A DNA stretch of 64,000 nucleotides, from positions 38,117 to 102,116 of the forward strand of contig NZ_BCNM01000025.1 in NCBI RefSeq assembly GCF_001514495.1. Direction: 5' to 3'. Positions within the stretch are counted from its first letter, which is position 1, and each line of letters starts with the position of its first letter. Made by a program: the position numbers and the translations under genes. This document shows, piece by piece, positions 9,001 through 16,949 of this stretch. Origin of the DNA: Paenibacillus pabuli NBRC 13638 (GTDB lineage Bacteria > Bacillota > Bacilli > Paenibacillales > Paenibacillaceae). The notes beneath the pieces were generated by a model. The model saw nothing but the letters and a program-made list of their open reading frames with translations. It ran no database searches and was not told where the DNA came from.

Positions 9001-10090
9001 TCTTGCGTGGGATGGCGAGTATGCGGATTACACTACCGACGAAGTGACTGAAATTCCGGATGGTTTATATACGGTTGATATCACTACGATCGGTGTGGAT
9101 GGCAAAACCTACAAGGAAGACACCTCCCCATTCCTGGTGAAAAAGACAGCTCCGGCTGTAACTGCGCCAGAAAAGCTGGAGTTCAAACAGGATGAATCTG
9201 CTGTCATTAACGGTAGCGTGGACGACTTGTACTTCCGTGTTGCTCCTGCGCTCCAAGACGGCTGGAACGTCGAGTTTGACCCATCTGCTTCCTTGGAAGC
9301 AACGTATGTCGTGAAAAAAGAGAATGGTTCCATTTATAAGGACGGTGTTTTTGAAGTAAAACAAGACGGTAGCTTCACTCTTCCTTTGGAAGGAATGGAA
9401 GCAGGGGAATACGTCGTTGAATTTACGGTAACAGACCAGCAGGGACTTTCGGGTAAGGCCAGCACGGCACTTCATTTGGAATCCAAAGAGACCGAACCGG
9501 AAACCCCGGCTGTCCGGGCGCCTGGAACGCCTGCATTGTCTCACAATAATGGACAGGTTAACGGTTTGCTTGGGGGCTCGTATACGGTCACTATGAACAT
9601 GTGGTGGGGCGAGAACGGCACGAGCTACAAGCTTTATGAGGATGGAGTTTTGATCGATACTCAGAAGTTGACGTACAATGCTCCTTGGGCGCAATTTGCT
9701 CGGACGAAGATCACGGGCAAAGCTAACGGCACATATACCTACGTAGCCGAGTTAACCAACGACAAGGGGACGACGCGGAGTCAGACGTTGACGGTTCGGG
9801 TGACCAACGCATCGCCAGGCAAAGCTGTTCTCTCTCACGATAACTGGGATGGTGACGGAAATTATAAGGTTATGATGAATTTGTGGTGGGGAACCAATGC
9901 CACGGAGTATCGCCTTTATGAAAATGATCAGTTGATCGATACCCAGACACTCAGTGCAGCTACGCCTTTTGCGCAAAGCGCTGTGAGTAAGCTGTCGGGA
10001 CGCCCTTCAGGCACGTACAAGTATCGTGCCGAGTTAATCAACGCATCCGGAGTTACCAGCACCGACACCATCACGGTAAAGGTGAAGTGA
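6044..10090 (+). CDS. large secreted subtilisin-family (S8) serine protease with PA domain and C-terminal beta-domain repeats
   Basis: A 1348-residue extracellular protease. Residues 1-25 are a signal peptide. An I9-type propeptide region follows at about 70-170. The catalytic domain is split: Asp209 (VGVIDTGID), His263 (SHGTHVAGT), oxyanion Asn357 (ASGNDGP), then a long insertion, then Ser719 (SGTSMATPHVAG). The insertion holds an acidic Pro/Glu/Ser/Ala-rich linker (about 396-530) and a PA domain (about 545-655) that often shapes substrate access in such enzymes. Downstream are Fn3/Ig-like beta domains and two related C-terminal modules of about 90 residues (from about 1165 and 1258), each with the pattern LSH-N...WWG-N-T-Y-LYE...LIDTQ. 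These look like binding modules, perhaps for wall or polysaccharide (inference). The start is TTG at 6044 with GGAGGGG upstream. Confidence 0.9.
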   Translation: MNKRLISILLSVLMIFSIIMPAAGAAPANIQLDNVLSKSEATQWREILDQREEKLAADPFMDKSLQGLGGDETRVIVELSNKPVAVAQGESTLEGKSFTSSMETNAVTQIEQQQQSFVHSLTQKKIKHEVLENYAYALNGVAIELKGNQLGQLLRIPGVVSVYPDLEISVSPETDEVNPYMKDTAPFIGAPEVWDLGYKGQGVKVGVIDTGIDYEHPNLQDAYKGGWDFVGNDNDPYETTREEWKGSGEPEFNEKGSAYYTSHGTHVAGTIAAREAGDYGIVGIAPEADIYAYRVLGPYGSGQTSWVLGGIDRSVADGMDVINLSLGNSANDPSYITSVALNNAMLSGVTAVVASGNDGPNRYTLGSPGASAMAITVGNSTGPSQIITANTHFWIGEEGKGTLPDEQPVPEAEQSPELGSAPGNDSPEVPEQGEPAATPDDKDPSVTAPEKGATKDEASSASEAVLSGSEQGEVSSEASADATTPDAEGDVSEEDTQPASPSAPVETSPEVVPVEEEPAAVPTETEQNPLAVTESVYRLDIMGWSLSADPEAVLTNSYELVFAGLGKPTDFEGKDFTGKVALVQRGELAFVEKVANAKAAGAVAVIVYNNIPGPIGVSLGDNFELIPTLSMSKEDGEVIKAELDAGQPVKVSFNDFERDQTAGDEMSTTSSRGPAKVTLDIKPDVVAPGASILSTIPAYGKDEPGADYSQAYDRKSGTSMATPHVAGLVALLIEKHSDWTPFDIKVALMNNSKILDTTKYDVFDQGAGRIQAVNSIDPTAFVKVLDVTKYTENGAVVEKPNVTGSVNFGNFQSTDEKTVTKTIKVESLNGSGGDYTVNVNPTRTVPGVSVAVDKSSFTLNGEEELQVTITVPKGVTAITEAQGYLQLSNGTDTFTVPYVAHFNLTLAGVKYIETVKGTEKNPFHYPLKSDGTLDTLDVAMEFYNPMNFALIEIFDGLNPEGGYYQDGYIGYIFGNNYNFAANTRYNLAWDGEYADYTTDEVTEIPDGLYTVDITTIGVDGKTYKEDTSPFLVKKTAPAVTAPEKLEFKQDESAVINGSVDDLYFRVAPALQDGWNVEFDPSASLEATYVVKKENGSIYKDGVFEVKQDGSFTLPLEGMEAGEYVVEFTVTDQQGLSGKASTALHLESKETEPETPAVRAPGTPALSHNNGQVNGLLGGSYTVTMNMWWGENGTSYKLYEDGVLIDTQKLTYNAPWAQFARTKITGKANGTYTYVAELTNDKGTTRSQTLTVRVTNASPGKAVLSHDNWDGDGNYKVMMNLWWGTNATEYRLYENDQLIDTQTLSAATPFAQSAVSKLSGRPSGTYKYRAELINASGVTSTDTITVKVK

Positions 10091-10133
10091 ATTCTGCGGC
10101 ATTAATATATTGAAGGAATGGTTCTATGCATAA

Positions 10134-10178
10134 ACGGCCTCCATCCTGATTACGCGGGATGGAGGCCGTCTAGTTTTG
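10134..10178. terminator. terminator between converging protease and MFS genes
   Basis: A perfect 13-base stem, ACGGCCTCCATCC with GGATGGAGGCCGT, followed by CTAGTTTTG. It sits between two convergent genes and may serve both. Confidence 0.75.
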
Positions 10179-10225
10179 TATTTTGTTTTGCTCAATGGAT
10201 GGAATGGCTAATCATTTTTGGTACT

Positions 10226-11458
10226 CTAACCGATCACTCTATTCTTGCTGGCCTGGATGCCTGCGATCAGTAAAACAATGGCAAGGATAACCTGTACCAA
10301 TAACGGTAGGGTCCATCCTTTGGTCCAGTCATGAAGCACACCGAACAGCAAAGGACCGACTGCCGCCAGCATATATCCGAATGACTGGGCCATTCCCGAC
10401 AGGCTTGCAGCTTGTCTTGCATCGGACGTACGCAGTACAAAAAACATGGTTACAAGTCCGAATGATGCCCCAGCCCCCACGCCGGCCAAAGCAACACCAA
10501 CGGTTACGAGAGAGGAAATACCGCTTAAAAGGAAGGCATATCCCAGAATCAAACATGAGCATGTGATTGCTGTCAGCCCACGTTGGTCTTTCATTCGTCC
10601 AGCCAGAATGGGAACGATGAACGTTACCGGAACACTAACCATTTGCATCAGGGACAGCATCCAGCCCGCCGCAGAGGAACTAAAACCCTGATCGGACAGA
10701 ACCTCGGGCAGCCAGGTAATCGTGGTGTAAAAAATTAAAGATTGCAGTCCCATGAACATTGTGACAGACCAGGCTAAGGAAGAAGAGCGCAGACGAACCG
10801 GCTTCGCTTCCGTTTTCGAAGCCACGTAAACTTCACCACGTCGTCCTGTACGGACGTGAGGTAGCCAGAGAATCAGTGCCAGAATGGACAATACGGCCCA
10901 CATACCCAGTGATGCGTGCCATCCCATGGAGGTTAAGCCTGCCGCGGGGACACTAATTCCAGAGGCGATGGCACCCCATATATTCATGGATACAGAATAG
11001 AGGCCGGTGATGAGCCCAACTCGCAATGGGAAATCCCGCTTGATCAGACTAGGAAGCAATACGTTGCTCAGAGCAATGCCGCATCCGAGGATCGCTGTTC
11101 CTGCAAAAAGAACGGGAACAGAGGGCAGAAACCGGAGGGTTACCCCTATGGTTACAAGGATTATGGCCGTTAACAAAGCCGTTTCTAATCCGAATCTTCG
11201 CGCCAGTTGTGGAGCGAACGGAGAGATTGCCGCGAATGCAAGCAAAGGAAGAGAGGTGAGCAAGCCTGCCATCGTATGACTTATTCCTGTATCTGCACGG
11301 ATCAGTTCCACGATCGGACCTGTTGCCGTAATAGGTGAGCGCATGGTCGCTGCGATAACGATAATGCCTGCCAGCAAGAGTCCAAGTTTCATGGATGCTG
11401 ACGATGAATTATCGACTGCAGCATGGTCGGGTGAGTTGTGATGTAAAGATGAGGGCAT
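10226..11458 (-). CDS. MFS transporter, CynX/NimT-like
   Basis: A 410-residue membrane protein with about twelve hydrophobic segments. Early TMRSPITATGPIVELIRADTG and the first-repeat motif APQLARRFGLETAL are characteristic of the CynX/NimT (cyanate / 2-nitroimidazole) branch of the major facilitator superfamily. Substrate unknown; most members are uncharacterised exporters or anion carriers. I chose the ATG at 11458 because TAGGAG lies 8 bases upstream. The frame is open much further, but that part runs through the tRNA-derived repeats and is not coding. The gene is the last of the segment bracketed by the tRNA-Arg pair. Confidence 0.88.
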   Translation of the reverse strand: MPSSLHHNSPDHAAVDNSSSASMKLGLLLAGIIVIAATMRSPITATGPIVELIRADTGISHTMAGLLTSLPLLAFAAISPFAPQLARRFGLETALLTAIILVTIGVTLRFLPSVPVLFAGTAILGCGIALSNVLLPSLIKRDFPLRVGLITGLYSVSMNIWGAIASGISVPAAGLTSMGWHASLGMWAVLSILALILWLPHVRTGRRGEVYVASKTEAKPVRLRSSSLAWSVTMFMGLQSLIFYTTITWLPEVLSDQGFSSSAAGWMLSLMQMVSVPVTFIVPILAGRMKDQRGLTAITCSCLILGYAFLLSGISSLVTVGVALAGVGAGASFGLVTMFFVLRTSDARQAASLSGMAQSFGYMLAAVGPLLFGVLHDWTKGWTLPLLVQVILAIVLLIAGIQASKNRVIG

Positions 11459-11565
11459 GGTAAATCTCCTATAGTTTATTTGTCTAATATGTATACTTTG
11501 ATACATACATATACACCAATAAGCATAACATTCCGTGTCAATAACAGACAACGAACAGAGCAGCT

Positions 11566-11876
11566 CATCCCCAGAACGCAAAAAAAGCTTCCCGAAGGAA
11601 GCTTTTTTTAGTACGTCCCAGGAGGGATACTCTCCTTGCAGTCGAGACTGCGAAGTAGTGCTCACGAAGCGTATGCTCCGACGAACCATTGGGGTTCTCA
11701 TGCCCAGAACGCAAAAAAGCTTCCCGAAGGAAGCTCTTTTTAGTACGTCCCAGGAGGGATACTCTCCTTGCAGTCGAGACTGCGAAGTAGTGCTCACGAA
11801 GCGTATGCTCCGACGAACCATTGGGGTTCTCATCCCCAGAACGCAAAAAAGCTTCCCGAAGGAAGCTTTTTTAGTA

Positions 11877-11891
<15 letters not shown>
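11566..11891 (-). repeat. tandem 131-132-bp repeat, second array, inverted to the first
   Basis: About two and a half copies on the minus strand. The relic of the tRNA 3' end recurs with ends at 11891 (the tRNA itself), 11760 and 11628, a period of 131-132 bases. Each unit then has the AAGCTTCC...GGAAGCTT terminator and the same core as the array at 635-890. The last copy breaks off after GGGGATGAG near 11566. The core differs slightly from the left array (for example CATACGCTTCGTGAGCACT against CATAAGCTTCGAAAGGAAT). The two full right-hand cores are nearly identical to each other. Confidence 0.9.
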
Positions 11892-11950
<59 letters not shown>

Positions 11951-11973
11951 ATAAAATTTTTCAAGCAAAAATG

Positions 11974-12002
11974 ATTATATCATAAATAATTATGAATATC
12001 AA
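11974..12002 (-). promoter_or_regulatory. sigma-A promoter for the second tRNA-Arg
   Basis: On the minus strand TTGATA (12002-11997), 17-base spacer, TATAAT (11979-11974), 23 bases before the tRNA. It differs in sequence from the promoter of the first copy. Confidence 0.7.
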
Positions 12003-12182
12003 CCATTTTATTATAATATGCTTTTCGTATATGATATTTGGCGGCAGTAACGTTTTTTTCATTATAATTAAGGTTATGTTAGAATATCAGAAGAACTCAA
12101 AAAATAGATCGATTTTCGTTTAATATACATCTATTTATGGTTGATTGCGACTGGAGATTCTGGATACAGAGGAGGTGCCCCT

Positions 12183-13118
12183 ATTAAGGAATCCACGACC
12201 CCGGAAAACGAGCACAGCAACAATATCGTGCTGTTTCCTAAGACGCTGGACTATTACCAGATACAATTGACGGTTATGTTAGAAAATGAACGATACGGTG
12301 AAGCGATGGACCTGCTTCGCTTTTTGCTGCAGTGCCAAGGGCAGGAAGAACGGCATTACGACGAATGGCGAGGGCTGCTCGAATGGCTTGAAGCGGCTTT
12401 CCCTCATTACGGGGAAGATTCACCAGTGGTCCATGAAGAGCGCGAGGAAGACGATGTCAGTGAAGAGGACATGGCGCGTCAACATGCCCGGTTCAAGCTT
12501 GAGCAGGATGATGGTTATGCCGATAAACTGCTTCGGACTGTGATGGAAGAGCCGTTATCCGAACAAACGATGCTGGCGCTGGAGCAGCTTGCCTATCTCG
12601 ATCGGCCGGAGATTGATGATTCGCTGACCGGTTGGCTCAAAGACAAGGCATTACATCCTTTGCTTCAGTTCCGTGTGCTGCAGACATTGCGCCGCCGTGG
12701 TGTTCAGGGTGTTATTGCATTTACTCGCGGGGAAGAGCCGGTTGAAGTGGAGATAGATACCGTTCCTCTTAGACCTGAAGATTTCCCGCTCCAGATTGTT
12801 CAGATTCTTGAACGGGTAGCGGATCAGACGGAGGTTCATGAACCTACGCTCTTTTATTTTGCCCAGGAACTGTGGATACAATATGTTATGGCGGTCTACG
12901 GAACCCGTGATTATATGTCCATGCTGGAAGAAAATGATTCCATGACAGATATATGGGCAGCTGCTCTACATATGACCGTTGCAGACAGTCTGGGCGGTTC
13001 GCATGACGAGGAAGATACTCGCTCAATGTATGCTGTGACAGGGGCGATGCGCTTTCGTCTGGAGCAGGCATATCGATCGATGAAGCAGTTTGTTTCGGCT
13101 GGTTTGGACGGCCAATAG
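12183..13118 (+). CDS. uncharacterised helical protein upstream of tig, possible AUU start
   Basis: A protein of about 311 residues, acidic and mainly helical, without signal peptide or membrane segment. The N-terminal part (YYQIQLTVMLENERYGEAMDLLRFLLQC) resembles a TPR-like helix pair; the middle is rich in Glu/Asp. I do not recognise a defined family; it looks like the conserved protein of unknown function that sits before tig in Paenibacillus. Start choice is unusual: a perfect AGGAGGT (12170-12176) lies 6 bases before an ATT codon at 12183, whereas the only ordinary start in frame is TTG at 12141, which has no binding site and would place the AGGAGGT inside the gene. If the TTG is used the protein has 325 residues. 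Confidence 0.75.
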   Translation: MKESTTPENEHSNNIVLFPKTLDYYQIQLTVMLENERYGEAMDLLRFLLQCQGQEERHYDEWRGLLEWLEAAFPHYGEDSPVVHEEREEDDVSEEDMARQHARFKLEQDDGYADKLLRTVMEEPLSEQTMLALEQLAYLDRPEIDDSLTGWLKDKALHPLLQFRVLQTLRRRGVQGVIAFTRGEEPVEVEIDTVPLRPEDFPLQIVQILERVADQTEVHEPTLFYFAQELWIQYVMAVYGTRDYMSMLEENDSMTDIWAAALHMTVADSLGGSHDEEDTRSMYAVTGAMRFRLEQAYRSMKQFVSAGLDGQ

Positions 13119-13160
13119 GGGTCGGAAACGTTTTCCTCAAACCGTATCAAGGGATTCCCC

Positions 13161-13189
13161 TTGAAAAAGAATCTAATCTTGTTTATACT
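13161..13189 (+). promoter_or_regulatory. sigma-A promoter of tig
   Basis: TTGAAA at 13161-13166, 17-base spacer, TATACT at 13184-13189, 64 bases before the tig start. Confidence 0.7.
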
Positions 13190-13253
13190 AAAATGGTTAT
13201 TTTGTACGTGATTGCCTACGTGAACATGTGAATTTTGGAGGGGAAAGTATACA

Positions 13254-14594
13254 ATGAAAGCAACTTGGGAAAAGATAGAGAAGAACCTTGGGGTTCTTGA
13301 GGTTGAAGTGGGTGCAGATCGTGTAACTGCAGCACTCGACAAAGCTTTTAATAAAGTGGTTAAACAAGCAAACGTACCTGGATTCCGTAAAGGTAAAGTT
13401 CCACGTCCAATCTTCGAAGCACGTTTTGGTGTGGAAAGCTTGTATCAAGAAGCAATCGACATTTTGCTTCCTGAAGCTTATACAGAAGCCATCGACCAAA
13501 CGGATATTTTCCCGGTTGATCGTCCTGATGTAGATATCGAACAATTCGCTAAAGGACAAGTATTCAAGTTCAAAGCGAAAGTAACTGTTAAACCTGAAGT
13601 TACACTGGGTGACTACAAAGGCGTTGAAGTTGCTGTAGCCAAACATGAAGTAACAGATGTAGAAGTGACTGAAGAGCTTGAGCGTCTTCAACAACGTCAC
13701 GCAGAACTCGTTGTTATCGACGAAGGTTCTGCACAGAATGGTGATGTTGCGGTAATCGACTTTGACGGTTCCGTTGATGGCGTACCTTTCGAAGGCGGAC
13801 AAGCTGAACGTTATTCCCTGGAACTTGGTTCCAACACGTTCATCCCAGGATTTGAAGAGCAGGTTGTGGGTCTGTCCACAGGCGACTTCAAAGACGTTGA
13901 AGTAACTTTCCCAGAGAGCTACCATGCAGCTGAACTGGCTGGCAAACAAGCGGTATTCAAAGTGAAAGTACATGAAATCAAACGTAAACAACTTCCTGAA
14001 CTGGATGACGAGTTTGCAAAAGATGTCAGCGAATTCGAAACGCTTGAAGAGTACAAAGCTGATCTGAAAACACAATTGGAATCCCGTAAAGCAGACGAAG
14101 CCAAAGCAGCTCAAGAAAATGCTGTTGTAGAAAAAGTGGCTGAGAATGCTGAAGTGGACATTCCTTCTGCAATGGTTGACAGTGAAGTACAAAACATGAT
14201 GCGTGATTTCGACAACCGTCTGCGCAACCAAGGCATGAACCTGGAAATGTTCCTGAGCTTCTCTGGTCAAACACAAGCTGACCTGAGAGGACAAATGCAG
14301 GAAGATGCTTCCAAACGCGTTCGCAACAACCTGGTTCTTGAAGCAGTTGGTAAAGCGGAAAACATCGAAGTTTCTGACGAAGAAGTGAACCAAGAGCTCG
14401 AAAAAATGGCTGAGTCTTACAAGCGTCCTGCTGAAGAGATTCGTGGCATTCTTGAGGGTAATGGTTCCCTGGACAGCCTTCGTGATGAAGTGAAACTGCG
14501 TAAAACGATTGACGTTCTCGTTGAGAACAGCAAAGTCGTTGAAGCTGTTGAAGCTCCAGCTGAAGAAGTTGCTGTAGAAGCTGACGAAAAATAA
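13254..14594 (+). CDS. tig: trigger factor
   Basis: A 446-residue ribosome-associated chaperone and peptidyl-prolyl isomerase. The N-terminal ribosome-binding domain has the signature GFRKGKVP at about residues 44-51. The FKBP-type isomerase domain follows at about 160-245 (GDVAVIDFDGSVDGVPFEGG), and the C-terminal helical arms form the cage. Length is normal for the family. Strong GGAGGGG site upstream, own promoter and terminator, so it is probably a single-gene unit. It stands before clpP and clpX; in B. subtilis tig is also followed by clpX and then the lon genes. Confidence 0.97.
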   Translation: MKATWEKIEKNLGVLEVEVGADRVTAALDKAFNKVVKQANVPGFRKGKVPRPIFEARFGVESLYQEAIDILLPEAYTEAIDQTDIFPVDRPDVDIEQFAKGQVFKFKAKVTVKPEVTLGDYKGVEVAVAKHEVTDVEVTEELERLQQRHAELVVIDEGSAQNGDVAVIDFDGSVDGVPFEGGQAERYSLELGSNTFIPGFEEQVVGLSTGDFKDVEVTFPESYHAAELAGKQAVFKVKVHEIKRKQLPELDDEFAKDVSEFETLEEYKADLKTQLESRKADEAKAAQENAVVEKVAENAEVDIPSAMVDSEVQNMMRDFDNRLRNQGMNLEMFLSFSGQTQADLRGQMQEDASKRVRNNLVLEAVGKAENIEVSDEEVNQELEKMAESYKRPAEEIRGILEGNGSLDSLRDEVKLRKTIDVLVENSKVVEAVEAPAEEVAVEADEK

Positions 14595-14630
14595 GACAAG
14601 CTGTTATGTAATGAACAGCTGAATAAACGA

Positions 14631-14663
14631 TAAGGCACGTGAATCATTGCGTGCCTTATTTTT
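14631..14663 (+). terminator. terminator of tig
   Basis: TAAGGCACG pairs with CGTGCCTTA, then TTTTT. Confidence 0.85.
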
Positions 14664-14969
14664 AAATTACGGCATCCATTTTATAGGGGAATCCGTGATA
14701 ATATGGGTTTGATACGTTGTGGTGTTCATTATGCATTTTCAACTTCCTGTGGTTCTCTTATAAATAAAATAGGTGAAACGGCATAGGATTGCTCCGATTT
14801 GCACATACATAGAAAACATGGTTAAATATGATCAGGCTAAAAAGTAAACTCACTTAGGCTTGGCACTACTTGTGAAAAATGACATTGTCACAGGAACGTG
14901 TTAGAATGAATTTGGGTTTGCTTTACAGGTAGCCTATGTCTAATTACATGTAGAAAAGAGGTTGGTCTC
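14664..14969. other. gene-free region upstream of clpP
   Basis: About 300 bases without an open frame. I looked for CtsR heptads (GGTCAAA-type direct repeats) and CIRCE and saw neither. TTGTCA at 14885 and TAGAAT at 14902 are too close together to be a normal promoter pair. Confidence 0.5.
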
Positions 14970-15560
14970 ATGAGTCTGGTGCCAATGGTTGTTGAACAAA
15001 CCAATCGAGGCGAGCGGTCTTACGATATATATTCACGTTTGCTGAAGGATCGCATTATTTTTTTAACCAGTGCGATTGATGACGATGTAGCCAATCTTGT
15101 CATAGCGCAGCTTTTGTTTTTGGCAGCCGACGATCCAGAGAAGGATATCAGCTTGTACATTAATTCACCTGGTGGTTCTGTCACCGCAGGGATGGGTATA
15201 TACGATACGATGCAATATATCAAGCCGGATGTATCGACCATTTGCGTAGGTATGGCAGCAAGCATGGGCTCTTTATTGCTGACAGCCGGTGCTCCTGGCA
15301 AACGATATGCGCTGACCAACAGCGAAGTGATGATTCATCAGCCGCTTGGCGGCGTTCAAGGACAGGCTGCGGATATCAAAATTCACGCAGAATGGATTAT
15401 TAAAACACGTCAGAAACTGAATCAAATATACGTCGATCGTACAGGTCAACCCCTTGAGAAAATCGAGCGGGACACAGACCGTGACTTTTTCATGAGTGCT
15501 GAAGAAGCCAAAACGTACGGCATTATTGACCAGGTGCTCAGCAGACCGATCAATTCCTAA
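14970..15560 (+). CDS. clpP: ATP-dependent Clp protease proteolytic subunit
   Basis: A 196-residue serine protease that forms the tetradecameric barrel fed by ClpX, ClpC or ClpE. The catalytic Ser98 is in GMAASMGS and His123 in EVMIHQPLGG; the length fits the family exactly. It is immediately followed by clpX (12-base gap), so the two form an operon, which differs from B. subtilis, where clpP stands elsewhere. No CtsR operator was seen upstream. AGAGG lies 9 bases before the ATG. Confidence 0.97.
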   Translation: MSLVPMVVEQTNRGERSYDIYSRLLKDRIIFLTSAIDDDVANLVIAQLLFLAADDPEKDISLYINSPGGSVTAGMGIYDTMQYIKPDVSTICVGMAASMGSLLLTAGAPGKRYALTNSEVMIHQPLGGVQGQAADIKIHAEWIIKTRQKLNQIYVDRTGQPLEKIERDTDRDFFMSAEEAKTYGIIDQVLSRPINS

Positions 15561-15572
15561 AGGGGTGGTTTC

Positions 15573-16826
15573 ATGTTTAAATTTAACGATGAGAAAGGGC
15601 AATTGAAATGCTCTTTTTGCGGTAAATCTCAAGAACAGGTGCGTAAACTGGTCGCTGGACCAGGTGTTTACATTTGTGATGAATGTATCGAACTGTGCAC
15701 CGAAATCGTTGAGGAAGAGCTCGGTCATGACGAAGAACTGGACCTTAAAGATATTCCAAAACCGAAAGAAATTCGCGACATTCTTGACCAATACGTCATT
15801 GGACAGGACCAGGCGAAGAAGTCTTTGTCTGTTGCGGTTTACAATCACTACAAACGCATCAACACACAAAGCAAGATTGAGGACGTTGAATTGCAAAAAA
15901 GTAACATTTTGCTGTTAGGACCTACGGGTTCTGGTAAAACGTTGCTGGCGCAAACGATGGCCAAAATTCTCAATGTTCCTTTTGCTATTGCTGATGCGAC
16001 TTCATTGACGGAAGCGGGTTATGTCGGCGAGGATGTAGAGAACATTCTGCTGAAGCTGATTCAAGCTGCTGATTATGATGTTGAAAAAGCAGAGCGCGGC
16101 ATTATTTATATCGATGAAATTGATAAAGTAGCGCGTAAATCCGAGAACCCATCCATAACACGTGATGTATCGGGTGAAGGTGTTCAACAGGCGCTCTTGA
16201 AAATCCTGGAAGGCACTGTAGCTTCTGTACCACCACAAGGTGGCCGTAAGCATCCACATCAGGAATTCATCCAGATTGATACCACCAACATCCTGTTCAT
16301 TTGCGGCGGTGCTTTCGATGGCCTGGAACAAATGATCAAACGCCGGATCGGTAAAAAAGTGATCGGCTTTAACACTGTTGCGGAGCAAAAAGACCTTAAA
16401 CCGGGCGAATATCTGGGTATGGTATTGCCGGAAGACTTGTTGAAATTCGGTCTGATTCCGGAGTTTGTAGGCCGTTTGCCAGTCATCTCCACGTTGGAGC
16501 CGCTGGACGAAGATACATTGGTACGGATTCTGTCCGAGCCAAAAAATGCGCTGACCAAACAATACCAAAAATTGCTTGAGCTGGATAATGTGAATCTGGT
16601 GTTCGAACCAGCCGCATTGCTTGCGATTGCGAAGGAAGCCATTAAACGTAACACGGGTGCACGTGGACTGCGGGCCATTATCGAAGGCATCATGCTTGAG
16701 ATTATGTACGAAGTACCTTCCCGTGATGATGTTACGAACTGTGTCATTACAGAAGAAGTCGTTGAGAAGAGAGTCGTGCCTGAATTGAGCCAATCGAAGG
16801 ACGACAAGCAGGAAGAAAGTGCCTAA
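15573..16826 (+). CDS. clpX: ATP-dependent Clp protease ATP-binding subunit ClpX
   Basis: A 417-residue AAA+ unfoldase. The N-terminal zinc domain has CSFC and CDEC (residues about 11-37). Walker A is GPTGSGKT, Walker B is IIYIDEID, and the IGF-type loop that docks on ClpP is seen as VIGFNTV. It recognises substrates and threads them into ClpP. Ribosome site AAGGGGTGG lies just upstream. Confidence 0.97.
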   Translation: MFKFNDEKGQLKCSFCGKSQEQVRKLVAGPGVYICDECIELCTEIVEEELGHDEELDLKDIPKPKEIRDILDQYVIGQDQAKKSLSVAVYNHYKRINTQSKIEDVELQKSNILLLGPTGSGKTLLAQTMAKILNVPFAIADATSLTEAGYVGEDVENILLKLIQAADYDVEKAERGIIYIDEIDKVARKSENPSITRDVSGEGVQQALLKILEGTVASVPPQGGRKHPHQEFIQIDTTNILFICGGAFDGLEQMIKRRIGKKVIGFNTVAEQKDLKPGEYLGMVLPEDLLKFGLIPEFVGRLPVISTLEPLDEDTLVRILSEPKNALTKQYQKLLELDNVNLVFEPAALLAIAKEAIKRNTGARGLRAIIEGIMLEIMYEVPSRDDVTNCVITEEVVEKRVVPELSQSKDDKQEESA

Positions 16827-16949
16827 CTCAAGGTGAATATTCCGTTTCAACACTGAAATATAGACTTGTCAGTTCTCCACTCCTGGCAGAAGGCGAATTC
16901 ATGTCTCTGTCAGGGTGGAGCTTTGACGTTGTGGGGAGAGAAATCACTC

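Noticed and set aside
13197..14393. 398-codon minus-strand frame opposite tig
   Set aside because: Lies wholly antisense to trigger factor; it is a shadow of its codon use and has no start site.
14856..14880. Sigma-54-like TTGGCAC before clpP
   Set aside because: The TTG of the second element is at the wrong distance.
14664..14969. CtsR or CIRCE operator before clpP
   Set aside because: No GGTCAAA-type heptads and no CIRCE inverted repeat found by eye.
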